From JBFWVD01 sp050246915 (GTDB lineage Bacteria > Actinomycetota > Acidimicrobiia > Acidimicrobiales > Ilumatobacteraceae), in contig JBFWVD010000150.1 of the NCBI GenBank assembly GCA_050246915.1, positions 1 through 7,908 of the forward strand: a stretch of 7,908 bases of DNA, written 5' to 3'. This document shows, piece by piece, positions 1 through 5,215 of the stretch. The first letter of the stretch is position 1; every line of letters starts with the position of its first letter. Made by a program: the position numbers and the translations under genes. The notes under the pieces were generated by a model. The model had not been told where the DNA came from and did no database searches. It saw nothing but the letters and a program-made list of their open reading frames with translations.

Positions 1-479
1 CGCAGCCGGCCACGCTCCGACGACGTCACCGTGGCCGCCATCACGGTCGCGGGATCAGCCAAGTCCGCCTTACCCAAAACCGACACCGAAGCCCGAACAC
101 CAGGCGCACCATCGACAAGACCAACACGAACCGGCGACAGCCCAACACGCGAGGCCGACTGCCCAGCAACCAGATCGACCGACCCAGTCGAGCCAACCAC
201 AACCGGAACCGGGAGCGGCACACGCCCCACCGGCGTCACCACCGCCGCCGACTGACCACGCGCCAAATCCGGCGCACCGAGCGATTGACCTGTAGGCCCA
301 GTCACCCACCCACGGTCATCCACCACCAGATCACTACGAACCGGACCGACCACGTCAGACACCACGGGTGCCGGCTCAACCGACTGCGCAACAGCTACGC
401 CAGACCCCAACGACGCTGACAACACCGACAGCGCAAAAAACCACACACCACCAACACGAATCCGATTCGCCCGAAACAT
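1..479 (-). CDS. Secreted protein N-terminus, probably RHS/YD-repeat type (partial, runs off left edge)
   Basis: An uninterrupted reading frame starts at ATG 479 and runs off the window after 159 codons. Residues 1-31 look like a signal peptide: arginines at 3, 6 and 8, a hydrophobic stretch at about 9-25 (VGGVWFFALSVLSASLG), and an AVA|QS cleavage site after residue 31. The mature part is rich in Val, Gly, Ser and Pro with no Cys. The segment at about 125-155 (SPVRVGL...VRASVSVLGKADLADP) resembles the beta-rich prelude of large actinobacterial RHS/wall-associated proteins, where a similar 'PVxV...VxVxVLdkaxa' pattern recurs; this is recollection, not a search. A good GAAGGGG ribosome site precedes the ATG. 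By my hand count only about one codon in ten ends in C, against roughly half in the neighbouring genes, which suggests a separate origin. Secretion is well supported; the RHS assignment is tentative, and it could be another long surface protein. Confidence 0.6.
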   Translation of the reverse strand, partial: MFRANRIRVGGVWFFALSVLSASLGSGVAVAQSVEPAPVVSDVVGPVRSDLVVDDRGWVTGPTGQSLGAPDLARGQSAAVVTPVGRVPLPVPVVVGSTGSVDLVAGQSASRVGLSPVRVGLVDGAPGVRASVSVLGKADLADPATVMAATVTSSERGRL

Positions 480-783
480 CACAGCCCCTTCAGCCCAGAA
501 ACCCGACGTCGTCTTAGCACGCCGACGATGGCTCGAAGGACACACCAACGCAGACGCAACTTTGGTTGACATGCCGCCTTGTTCGACGGAACCCACGGAA
601 GTATCGACCACTCAACGGCGTCACCTGAGCACGGCTTCTCTTCGGCGCCGACAAAGCACCCGGTGTCGCACCTCTCGACGCCATGCTCACCGCGCCGGCC
701 GAGCCGACCCCAAGGGCCCATACTGACCGACATACGCCGCCGTTCGGCAGGTTCTCGAGCCACGACACCGCATCGGTTGTTCC
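480..783. other. Gene-free spacer between tRNA-Thr and the secreted protein gene
   Basis: These 304 bases hold no reading frame that looks like a protein on either strand; the open frames present have atypical composition and no recognisable motif. I found no second tRNA, no clear terminator with a T-run after the tRNA, no copy of the tRNA 3' end that would mark an attachment site, and no insertion-sequence ends. The only functional site I can support is the ribosome binding site at its left end. A promoter for the secreted protein gene presumably lies here, but I could not pick a convincing -35/-10 pair. Confidence 0.5.
485..491 (-). promoter_or_regulatory. Shine-Dalgarno of the secreted protein
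   Basis: On the minus strand GAAGGGG stands 5 nt before ATG 479. It is one of the better ribosome binding sites in the window and fixes this start at the head of the signal peptide. Confidence 0.65.
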
Positions 784-859
784 TGGAGCCGAGTAACGGA
801 CTCGAACCGTTGACCTGCTGTTTACAAGACAGCTGCTCTACCAACTGAGCTAACCCGGC
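784..859 (-). tRNA. tRNA-Thr (anticodon UGU)
   Basis: The minus strand folds as a complete 76-nt tRNA. The acceptor stem GCCGGGT pairs with ACTCGGC (one G-U). The D-arm region is TAGCTCAGTTGGTAGAGCA. The anticodon stem is GCTGT/ACAGC around loop CTTGTAA, giving anticodon TGT, which reads ACA (and related ACN) threonine codons. The T stem is AACGG/CCGTT around TTCGAGT. The discriminator base is T and the 3' CCA is encoded. The 5' end lies 12 nt after the rlmB stop, so it is probably processed from the ispD-ispF-rlmB transcript, unless a promoter lies inside rlmB. Confidence 0.96.
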
Positions 860-871
860 GTGCCCGCAAGG

Positions 872-1942
872 CTAGTTCGCTCGGCGCCGGGCGACCTCGT
901 ACACAGCCAGCGCTCCGGCAGCCGCGACATTGAGCGAGGCGAGGCGACCCCTCATCGGAATGGACACCACCTCATCGCAGCGTTGCCGCACAAGACGAGA
1001 CAACCCGGCTCCCTCGGCGCCGAGCACCAAGATGACCGGCTCGGTTCCCAACTCGGGGATCTCGAACAAGGTGCGGTCGGCAACCCCATCGAGGCCGATG
1101 ACCCACACCCCCAGCTGCTTGGCCCGCGCCAGCGCAGTGGGCAATCCACCGACCAGTGCCATCGGCAGATACTCGATGGCCCCGGCTGCGGTCTTGGTCA
1201 CCGTCGGCGTCACGTGCACCGCACGATGACGCGGTAACACGATGCCGGTCACGCCTGCACACTCGGCGGTACGCAACACGGCGCCGAGGTTCCCCGGATC
1301 GGTCACGCCATCGAGCGCCACCAAGAACGGCTTGGGCTTGCCGGGCACCACGCGCAACAGATCTTCGAAGTCCGTCTCCTCGAGCGACACGGCTTTGGCC
1401 AGAATGCCTTGTGGCGCATCGGTTCGCGCTTCGGCGTCGAGTTTGGCGCGGCTCACGTCCCGAACCGGCACCCGCATCTCCTCGGCCAGGTCGAGGATGT
1501 CGGACACGATGTCGGCATCGTCGAGATCGGTCGCCACCCAGATCTCGCGCACCTTGCGATTGCCGGCCAGCAGCAGCTCGCGCACCGCTTGGCGACCTTC
1601 GACCTGATCACCCCCGAGGCCCTTGGGTCCGGTCGGGACGCGGGGGCCGGCCGCCGCCGCGCCACGAGCATCGGGACGACCACGACCGCTGGGACGTCCC
1701 GCGACCGATCGGGCACGCCCCGCCGCCGATGATGCCTGCGCCTTGGCCTTGCGACCTTCGACGGCCTTCTTCGCCGCCGAGGACATCGGTTGCCCAGGGT
1801 TCTTGGCGTTCTTTCGCGTGGCAGATGCCCGCGCCGCCTCTGCACCGCGCAGCTTCGGCCGACCCGGAGGGGTCGACTTGGTGCGCGATTGCTTACCGCC
1901 ATTGGCTTTGTTGCCCGCCTGACGGCCGGCTCCGCCGCTCAT
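872..1942 (-). CDS. rlmB: 23S rRNA 2'-O-methyltransferase RlmB-like (TrmH/SpoU family)
   Basis: This SPOUT-fold enzyme uses S-adenosylmethionine to methylate a ribose 2'-OH, in RlmB that of G2251 in the 23S rRNA peptidyl-transferase P loop. From ATG 1942 the protein has 356 residues. Residues 1-110 form a basic, Ala/Gly/Lys/Arg-rich low-complexity tail, probably an rRNA-binding extension of the kind seen in other actinobacterial RlmB proteins. Residues 113-185 (starting VEGRQAVRELL) are the TrmH substrate-binding domain. Residues 205-350 are the knotted catalytic domain with motif 1 (DGVTDPGNLGAVLRTAE, N218 and R224), motif 2 (LGAEGAGLS, about 307-315) and motif 3 (SLNVAAAGALAVYE, 336-349). 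A start ten codons upstream (1972) is open, but 1942 gives an ATGA overlap with the ispF stop and is preferred. The family and motifs are clear; the exact target nucleotide is inferred. Confidence 0.93.
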   Translation of the reverse strand: MSGGAGRQAGNKANGGKQSRTKSTPPGRPKLRGAEAARASATRKNAKNPGQPMSSAAKKAVEGRKAKAQASSAAGRARSVAGRPSGRGRPDARGAAAAGPRVPTGPKGLGGDQVEGRQAVRELLLAGNRKVREIWVATDLDDADIVSDILDLAEEMRVPVRDVSRAKLDAEARTDAPQGILAKAVSLEETDFEDLLRVVPGKPKPFLVALDGVTDPGNLGAVLRTAECAGVTGIVLPRHRAVHVTPTVTKTAAGAIEYLPMALVGGLPTALARAKQLGVWVIGLDGVADRTLFEIPELGTEPVILVLGAEGAGLSRLVRQRCDEVVSIPMRGRLASLNVAAAGALAVYEVARRRAN

Positions 1943-2415
1943 CGGGCCACCAACAATGCGACAGCAAAGCAAGCGATGCCTTCCACACGACCGATGGCGC
2001 CGAGGCCTTCGGCCCGGCGGCCCTTCACGGTGACCGGGCCGCCCGCGGCCTGCGACAACATTCGTTCCATGTCACCACGGTACGGGGAAATCTTCGGCCG
2101 TTCGCAGACGACGGAACAATCGGCGTTGCCGAGCAGCCATCCTGCTTCGTTCACCAACTGCGTAGCCCGGCGCAACAACTCGAGAGAATCGGCGCCCTTC
2201 CAGCGCGGATCGGTGTCTGGAAACTGCTGGCCGATGTCACCGAGTCCCGCGGCGCCGAGCATGGCGTCGGTGATCGCGTGAGCCACCGCATCGGCATCGC
2301 TGTGGCCGTGCAGCGCCCGCTCACCGGGGAAGCGAACCCCGCCGAGCACCAACACCCGATCGGGGTCATCGCTGAAGCGATGCACGTCGAAACCCTGTCC
2401 CACGCGCACGCTCAT
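1939..2415 (-). CDS. ispF: 2-C-methyl-D-erythritol 2,4-cyclodiphosphate synthase IspF
   Basis: IspF converts CDP-methylerythritol 2-phosphate to methylerythritol cyclodiphosphate with release of CMP, in the cytosolic non-mevalonate isoprenoid pathway, as a trimer. The 158 residues match the family's usual length. The zinc ligands are visible as D10 and H12 (GFDVHRF) and H46 in the signature SDADAVAHAITDAMLGAAGLGDIG; FPDTDP follows at 65-70. E136 and E145 match the conserved acidic residues of the C-terminal part. The loop that is normally K-A/G-T-T-T-E reads KGRRAE (131-136), so three threonines that usually contact the diphosphate are missing. The next stretch reads GAIGRVEG instead of GFTGRGEG. 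The start at 2415 is fixed by MSVRVGQGFDVH; its upstream region is a tandem repeat rather than a normal ribosome site. Its stop overlaps the rlmB start. Confidence 0.95.
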   Translation of the reverse strand: MSVRVGQGFDVHRFSDDPDRVLVLGGVRFPGERALHGHSDADAVAHAITDAMLGAAGLGDIGQQFPDTDPRWKGADSLELLRRATQLVNEAGWLLGNADCSVVCERPKISPYRGDMERMLSQAAGGPVTVKGRRAEGLGAIGRVEGIACFAVALLVAR

Positions 2416-2484
2416 CTCTGCACCGTCATCTCTGCACGCTCATCTCCGCACCGTCATCGGGCATCAGCACCGTCATCGGGCATC
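2413..2484 (-). repeat. Tandem repeat of start-codon units at the ispD-ispF junction
   Basis: Read on the minus strand, an 18-bp unit GATGCCCGATGACGGTGC occurs twice perfectly with a 19-bp period (plus-strand 2448-2465 and 2467-2484). It is followed by three near-identical 14-bp steps built on GATGA[CG][GC]GTGC[AG]GA, ending at the ispF start itself. ATG codons begin at 2483, 2476, 2464, 2457, 2443, 2429 and 2415. Tiny frames opened by several of these end in a TGA that overlaps the next ATG: the ispD stop overlaps ATG 2476, the frame from 2457 stops on ATG 2443, the frames from 2443 and 2476 stop on ATG 2429, and the frame from 2429 stops on ATG 2415 (ispF). Because the 14-bp unit is not a multiple of three, copy-number change would shift the frames. 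The repeat itself is read directly; a role in translational coupling is inferred. Confidence 0.85.
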
Positions 2485-3147
2485 TCCTCGTTCAGCGATC
2501 TTGATCCGGGCCCAGTCCAGATCGGCGGGGACCGTGAGCTTGCGATTGTCGACCTCACCGTCGACGACCTGTATCCGGCCACCCAAAGCTTCCACGAGTG
2601 CGGCGTCATCGGTGGCATCTCCGCCATCGGCGTGGGCACGGCGAAGCACCACTGCCGCAAAAGCCTGCGGAGTTTGGACCGCCCGGAGTGAGGCGCGATC
2701 AGGAGTGGCTACCACCGCGCCGTCGGCGTCGACGACCTTGATGGTGTCGGTGACGACGAGACCAGGGATGGCGCCGTCGGCACCGGCCTGCACGGCTTCG
2801 ATCACCCGTCGATACAAGCCCAACGACGCCAAGGGCCTCGCTGCGTCATGGATGCACACCACCTCGGCGTCATCGGGCACGGCTGCTAGTCCACAGCGCA
2901 CCGATTCCGAACGTGTGCCACCCCCGGCCACCACGACGATCCGACCGCCGCTGCCTGCCGCTCGCGACTCGGCCGCCACACGATCGGCGGGAACCACGAT
3001 CACCACACCATCCCCAGCCGCGGCGGCCGTCTCGACCGACTCGTCGATGACGCGCGTCGTGCCCAACGACTCGAATTGCTTGGGTCCCCCGAAACGGGCC
3101 CCGGAGCCTCCAGCCACCACGATCGTCCACACCACTGGCCTCGGCAC
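2473..3147 (-). CDS. ispD: 2-C-methyl-D-erythritol 4-phosphate cytidylyltransferase IspD
   Basis: IspD joins methylerythritol 4-phosphate to CTP, giving CDP-methylerythritol and pyrophosphate, the third step of the non-mevalonate pathway. The 224 residues are normal for the family. The nucleotide-binding glycine-rich loop is VVAGGSGARFGGPKQF at 10-25 (R18 and K23 matching the conserved catalytic Arg and Lys). GGGTRSESVRCGL (75-87), HDAARP (100-105), TDTIK (133-137), RAVQTPQAF (155-163), TDDA (179-182) and DNRKLT (200-205, K203) follow in canonical order. The start is GTG 3147, three codons before PVVWTIVVAGG; there is no Shine-Dalgarno, and a TACCGT box ends 7 nt upstream, so the mRNA may be leaderless. 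It heads the ispD-ispF-rlmB-tRNA group, with ispF 57 nt downstream. It is divergent from crp. Confidence 0.95.
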   Translation of the reverse strand: MPRPVVWTIVVAGGSGARFGGPKQFESLGTTRVIDESVETAAAAGDGVVIVVPADRVAAESRAAGSGGRIVVVAGGGTRSESVRCGLAAVPDDAEVVCIHDAARPLASLGLYRRVIEAVQAGADGAIPGLVVTDTIKVVDADGAVVATPDRASLRAVQTPQAFAAVVLRRAHADGGDATDDAALVEALGGRIQVVDGEVDNRKLTVPADLDWARIKIAERGDAR

Positions 3148-3173
3148 GCCACAACGGTAATGTGGCGTTTGTC
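3148..3173. promoter_or_regulatory. Divergent ispD/crp promoter with perfect palindrome
   Basis: Only 26 bp separate the two start codons. They contain a perfect inverted repeat, GCCACA (3148-3153), 7-nt spacer, TGTGGC (3161-3166). The layout resembles a dimeric regulator's operator, but the half-sites are in the opposite order to the classic Crp TGTGA-N6-TCACA. Inside it are overlapping -10-like boxes: TAATGT on the plus strand (3158-3163), placing a start site near 3170 just before ATG 3174, and TACCGT on the minus strand (3159-3154), placing a start at 3147, the ispD GTG. Neither gene has a Shine-Dalgarno, which fits leaderless or nearly leaderless transcripts. No good -35 was found for either. 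The palindrome is seen; operator function and promoters are inferred. Confidence 0.5.
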
Positions 3174-3833
3174 ATGGACCCCGTCGTACTGCTCGCCAAG
3201 ACCGATTTCTTCGAGTCGTTCACCCACGATGAGCTGGCCTCCTTGGCCGCTCAGGCCACCCGGATCGATCTGATCCGTGGCGATGTCGTGTTCGCCGAAG
3301 GAGCAGAGCCCGACCGTCTGTTCGTCGTGCTCTCCGGACGCATCGCCATCGCCAACCGATCGGTCGACGGTCGGGAATCGGTCATGGCCCTCATGGAGTC
3401 CGGCGATCTGTTCGGCGAGATGGGGAGGCTCGACGGATTGCCCCGCTCCGCCGAGGCCCGTGCGCTGGAGGCCAGCGAGGTGCTGTCCATCGGCTACAGC
3501 CCGGTGAAGGCGGTGCTGGAGCAGGCGCCCGAAAGGCTGTGGGGTGTCGTGCGGATGCTGGCCGGCCGCCTGCGCACGACCGACGAGGCCCTGGCCGACT
3601 CGGTGTTCCTCGACGTCACCGGGCGCACCGCCAAGCGTCTGTTGGAGCTGGCGGGAGAGTCGAACGAGTTCGTGCTTCCGGTGACGCAGGAAGAGCTCGC
3701 TGGCATGGTCGGGGCATCGCGCGAGCGGGTGAACAAGGCCATCGCCTCGTTCATCCGCCTCGGATGGATCGAGCAGAGCGATCGTCGCTATCGCATCGTG
3801 CAGCGGGACCGCCTCGCTCTGCGGTCCCGCTGA
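3174..3833 (+). CDS. crp: Crp/Fnr-family transcription regulator (GlxR/Crp-like)
   Basis: A cytosolic dimeric DNA-binding regulator of 219 residues, the usual length for actinobacterial Crp/GlxR. Residues 12-115 form the cyclic-nucleotide beta-barrel (G36, E42-G43, G55). The phosphate-binding cassette at 80-92 (FGEMGRLDGLPRS) keeps G81-E82 and R91-S92, which in Crp contact the cAMP phosphate and ribose. T136-D137 align with T127-S128 of E. coli Crp, so the adenine-contacting Thr is kept. After the dimer helix and the FLDVTGR hinge (145-151) comes a winged helix-turn-helix, VTQEELAGMVGASRERVNKAI (170-190), close to the GlxR sequence. Fnr-type iron-sulfur cysteines are absent; the protein has no Cys. 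I prefer ATG 3174 over the in-frame GTG 3162, which lies inside the palindrome. cAMP as the ligand is inferred; the regulon is unknown. Confidence 0.9.
   Translation: MDPVVLLAKTDFFESFTHDELASLAAQATRIDLIRGDVVFAEGAEPDRLFVVLSGRIAIANRSVDGRESVMALMESGDLFGEMGRLDGLPRSAEARALEASEVLSIGYSPVKAVLEQAPERLWGVVRMLAGRLRTTDEALADSVFLDVTGRTAKRLLELAGESNEFVLPVTQEELAGMVGASRERVNKAIASFIRLGWIEQSDRRYRIVQRDRLALRSR
3801..3832 (+). terminator. Hairpin at the crp 3' end, overlapping its last codons and stop
   Basis: A perfect 12-bp stem, CAGCGGGACCGC (3801-3812) and GCGGTCCCGCTG (3821-3832), closes an 8-nt loop. The right arm contains the first two bases of the crp TGA. No T-run follows on either strand, so it is not a textbook intrinsic terminator. 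Its place between two convergent genes makes a two-way terminator or 3'-end stabiliser likely. Confidence 0.6.
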
Positions 3834-3852
3834 CGACGCAACCCTCGCGACA

Positions 3853-3870
3853 AGCCAGCGTCAGCTGGCT
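3853..3870 (-). terminator. Hairpin just after the heme-binding protein gene
   Basis: A 7-bp stem AGCCAGC/GCTGGCT with a 4-nt loop begins 8 nt past the minus-strand stop at 3879. Only a short T-poor tail (TGTCGC) follows. A 12-bp direct repeat GCGTCAGCTGGC occurs at 3858-3869 and again at 3876-3887, the second copy covering the gene's last codons and stop. It is probably the end of the radA-side transcript, backed by the crp hairpin beyond it. Confidence 0.45.
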
Positions 3871-3878
3871 ACAGGGCG

Positions 3879-4448
3879 TCAGCTGGCGACGCGGCGCAAC
3901 GTGTTCGCGTCGGTGTGGGCGAACGGAGCCGACATGTGGCGCAGCTGCACCCACGTCGTCTCCTCGTAGCTCCAGCTGTCGGCGTCGTTCACGGTGATGG
4001 TGCACTGAAAGTTCGTGGTCTTGGCCATCTGGTCGAGGTAGAGGTTCGACAAGATGCCGTAGGTCTGCGAGCCGAGCTCGGCCTGCATCGAGAACACCTT
4101 CGAATCGGCCTTGGCCGCGCCACCCGCGATCAACGTGCTGCCGCGCGGCACCATGAAGCACCGCATGACCTGTCCGGCCGCGCCATCCCACAGCCAATAG
4201 CCGACCTCGGTATGGAACGGGTCGACCTCGTCGTTGCGCCACGCCGACATGCGGTAGTCGAGCCCGTAGAGGCACTGGTTGCCGTTGTCGACCGGTCCGA
4301 AGGGGTTCATCACCACACGCTCGCGGTACGGCGTGTCACCGACTTCCTTCTCGGCGTTGTGGTAGCTCACATCGAGACCCTTGGTCCCCTCCCACGTGCC
4401 GATCAGGGCAGCGAGCGGACCGAGCAGCGACGGATCAGGTGCAGGCAT
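3879..4448 (-). CDS. Nitrobindin/FABP-like heme-binding beta-barrel protein
   Basis: A 189-residue soluble protein without signal peptide or membrane segment, resembling the longer members of the THAP4-type heme-binding (nitrobindin, DUF1794) beta-barrel group. Visible landmarks are LIGTWEG (15-21), the paired TPYRERVVMNPFGP (39-52), LYGLDYRMSAWR (60-71), FHTEVGYWLWD (78-88) and VMRCFMVPRGSTLIAGG (94-110). A final HTDANTLRRV follows, with H178 a plausible proximal heme ligand. The classic nitrobindin GxWxGxGxGxYP motif is only partly present (GTWEGTKGLDVSY), so heme binding and any peroxynitrite or NO chemistry are inferred from the family. A strong AAGGAG lies 10 nt before ATG 4448. It follows the hydrolase gene by 87 nt on the same strand and may be co-transcribed or have its own promoter. 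Confidence 0.75.
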   Translation of the reverse strand: MPAPDPSLLGPLAALIGTWEGTKGLDVSYHNAEKEVGDTPYRERVVMNPFGPVDNGNQCLYGLDYRMSAWRNDEVDPFHTEVGYWLWDGAAGQVMRCFMVPRGSTLIAGGAAKADSKVFSMQAELGSQTYGILSNLYLDQMAKTTNFQCTITVNDADSWSYEETTWVQLRHMSAPFAHTDANTLRRVAS

Positions 4449-4458
4449 TTTCTGGATA

Positions 4459-4464
4459 CTCCTT
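4459..4464 (-). promoter_or_regulatory. Shine-Dalgarno of the heme-binding protein gene
   Basis: AAGGAG on the minus strand sits 10 nt before ATG 4448. It is the best match to the anti-Shine-Dalgarno in the window and confirms this start. The rest of the 87-nt spacer shows only a weak 5-bp CGGCG/CGCCG stem at 4512-4526. Confidence 0.7.
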
Positions 4465-4535
4465 GTTGATGGTGTGGGGGGTTGGATGGTGTTCGGTCTC
4501 GAAGAGCGATTCGGCGCTTCACGCCGCCACGAGCG

Positions 4536-5192
4536 TCAGATCCCGAGAAAGGCGAAGCACTTCGACCACGCATCGGCGGCGTCAGCGGGGCGATGGGTGG
4601 GGCGCGACGCATCGTGCACGAACCCGTGCTCGGCCTCCAGATAGCGAGCGATCGTGACGCCAGCGGCCTCGGCCGCGGCGACATCCTCCGGCGGCGTGTA
4701 GGGATCCTCACCACCGACAACGGCCATGATCGGCGTCGCCCCGACGGTGGCCACAGCCTCGAGGGGCGCACCTTGATGAGGGCCGCGCCAACCGACGGGC
4801 ACGGTGAACATTCCGTAGAAGGCGCACGCACGATCGAACCGACGCAGTGCCGTCGCCTTGAGCGTGTACATGCCTCCCATGCAGAAGCCGATCAACACTG
4901 TGCGCTCGGCACCGGTGGCGTCCGCCGCTTGACTCACATCGAGCAGGATCTCGTCGTCAACCAACGTTGACATCGCATCGAATCGGGCGTCGATGTCGGG
5001 CAGGTTGCGATTCGGGAACGGCTCGATGGCACACACCGTGACGCGGTGCTCGTCGGCCAGTCGCTGACACATCTCATCGAACAACGGCCGAAGACCCCAG
5101 ATGTCGGGGATGACGACCAGGCCGGCGACCGGCTCGCCGGTGGTCGGCCGGGCGAGCTCAGCAGGACTTCCACTGGGCAACGTGATGCGCAC
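4536..5192 (-). CDS. Dienelactone hydrolase family alpha/beta hydrolase
   Basis: A 218-residue cytosolic alpha/beta hydrolase, close in length to dienelactone hydrolase (about 236). The sequence opens with a beta strand and GLVVIPDIWGL (24-34), where the family keeps its oxyanion region. E40 in the following helix is a candidate for the Glu that modulates the nucleophile. The nucleophile elbow is GFCMGG with C104, the acid is D163 in GGEDPYTP, and the base is H189 in EAEHGFVHD, giving the Cys-Asp-His triad of this family. The family cleaves lactones such as dienelactone; the true substrate here is unknown, and no catechol-degradation gene is nearby. The start is GTG 5192, supported by AAAGGA 6 nt upstream. 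It lies 23 nt after disA and so is probably in the radA-disA operon. Confidence 0.88.
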   Translation of the reverse strand: MRITLPSGSPAELARPTTGEPVAGLVVIPDIWGLRPLFDEMCQRLADEHRVTVCAIEPFPNRNLPDIDARFDAMSTLVDDEILLDVSQAADATGAERTVLIGFCMGGMYTLKATALRRFDRACAFYGMFTVPVGWRGPHQGAPLEAVATVGATPIMAVVGGEDPYTPPEDVAAAEAAGVTIARYLEAEHGFVHDASRPTHRPADAADAWSKCFAFLGI

Positions 5193-5198
5193 GAACAG

Positions 5199-5204
5199 TC
5201 CTTT
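5199..5204 (-). promoter_or_regulatory. Shine-Dalgarno deciding the GTG start of the hydrolase
   Basis: AAAGGA on the minus strand lies 6 nt before GTG 5192, in the 23-nt gap after the disA stop. It supports the GTG over any later start. Confidence 0.6.
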
Positions 5205-5215
5205 GCAGATGAGGG

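Noticed and set aside
31..255. A 74-codon plus-strand frame rich in Thr, Pro and Arg
   Set aside because: It is the antisense of the signal-peptide-bearing minus-strand frame, which has a good ribosome site and explains the A/C-rich plus strand.
480..783. Attachment-site repeat of the tRNA 3' end or insertion-sequence remnant
   Set aside because: I looked for copies of the tRNA 3' segment and for terminal inverted repeats and found none within the window.
479..844. A 121-codon minus-strand frame spanning the spacer and the tRNA
   Set aside because: It reads through most of the tRNA-Thr gene, ends at the secreted protein's start region, and has no domain-like pattern.
2413..2484. CRISPR-like array
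   Set aside because: The units are 14-19 bp with no unique spacers and sit in a start region, so this is a simple tandem repeat.
1156..2691. A 511-codon plus-strand open frame
   Set aside because: It lies opposite rlmB, ispF and part of ispD, which have clear family motifs. Its product is Arg/Pro/Ser-rich without domains, typical of antisense frames in GC-rich DNA.
3162..3173. GTG 3162 as the crp start
   Set aside because: It would place the start inside the palindrome, without a ribosome site, and adds four residues not expected in the family; ATG 3174 fits better, though this is not proven.
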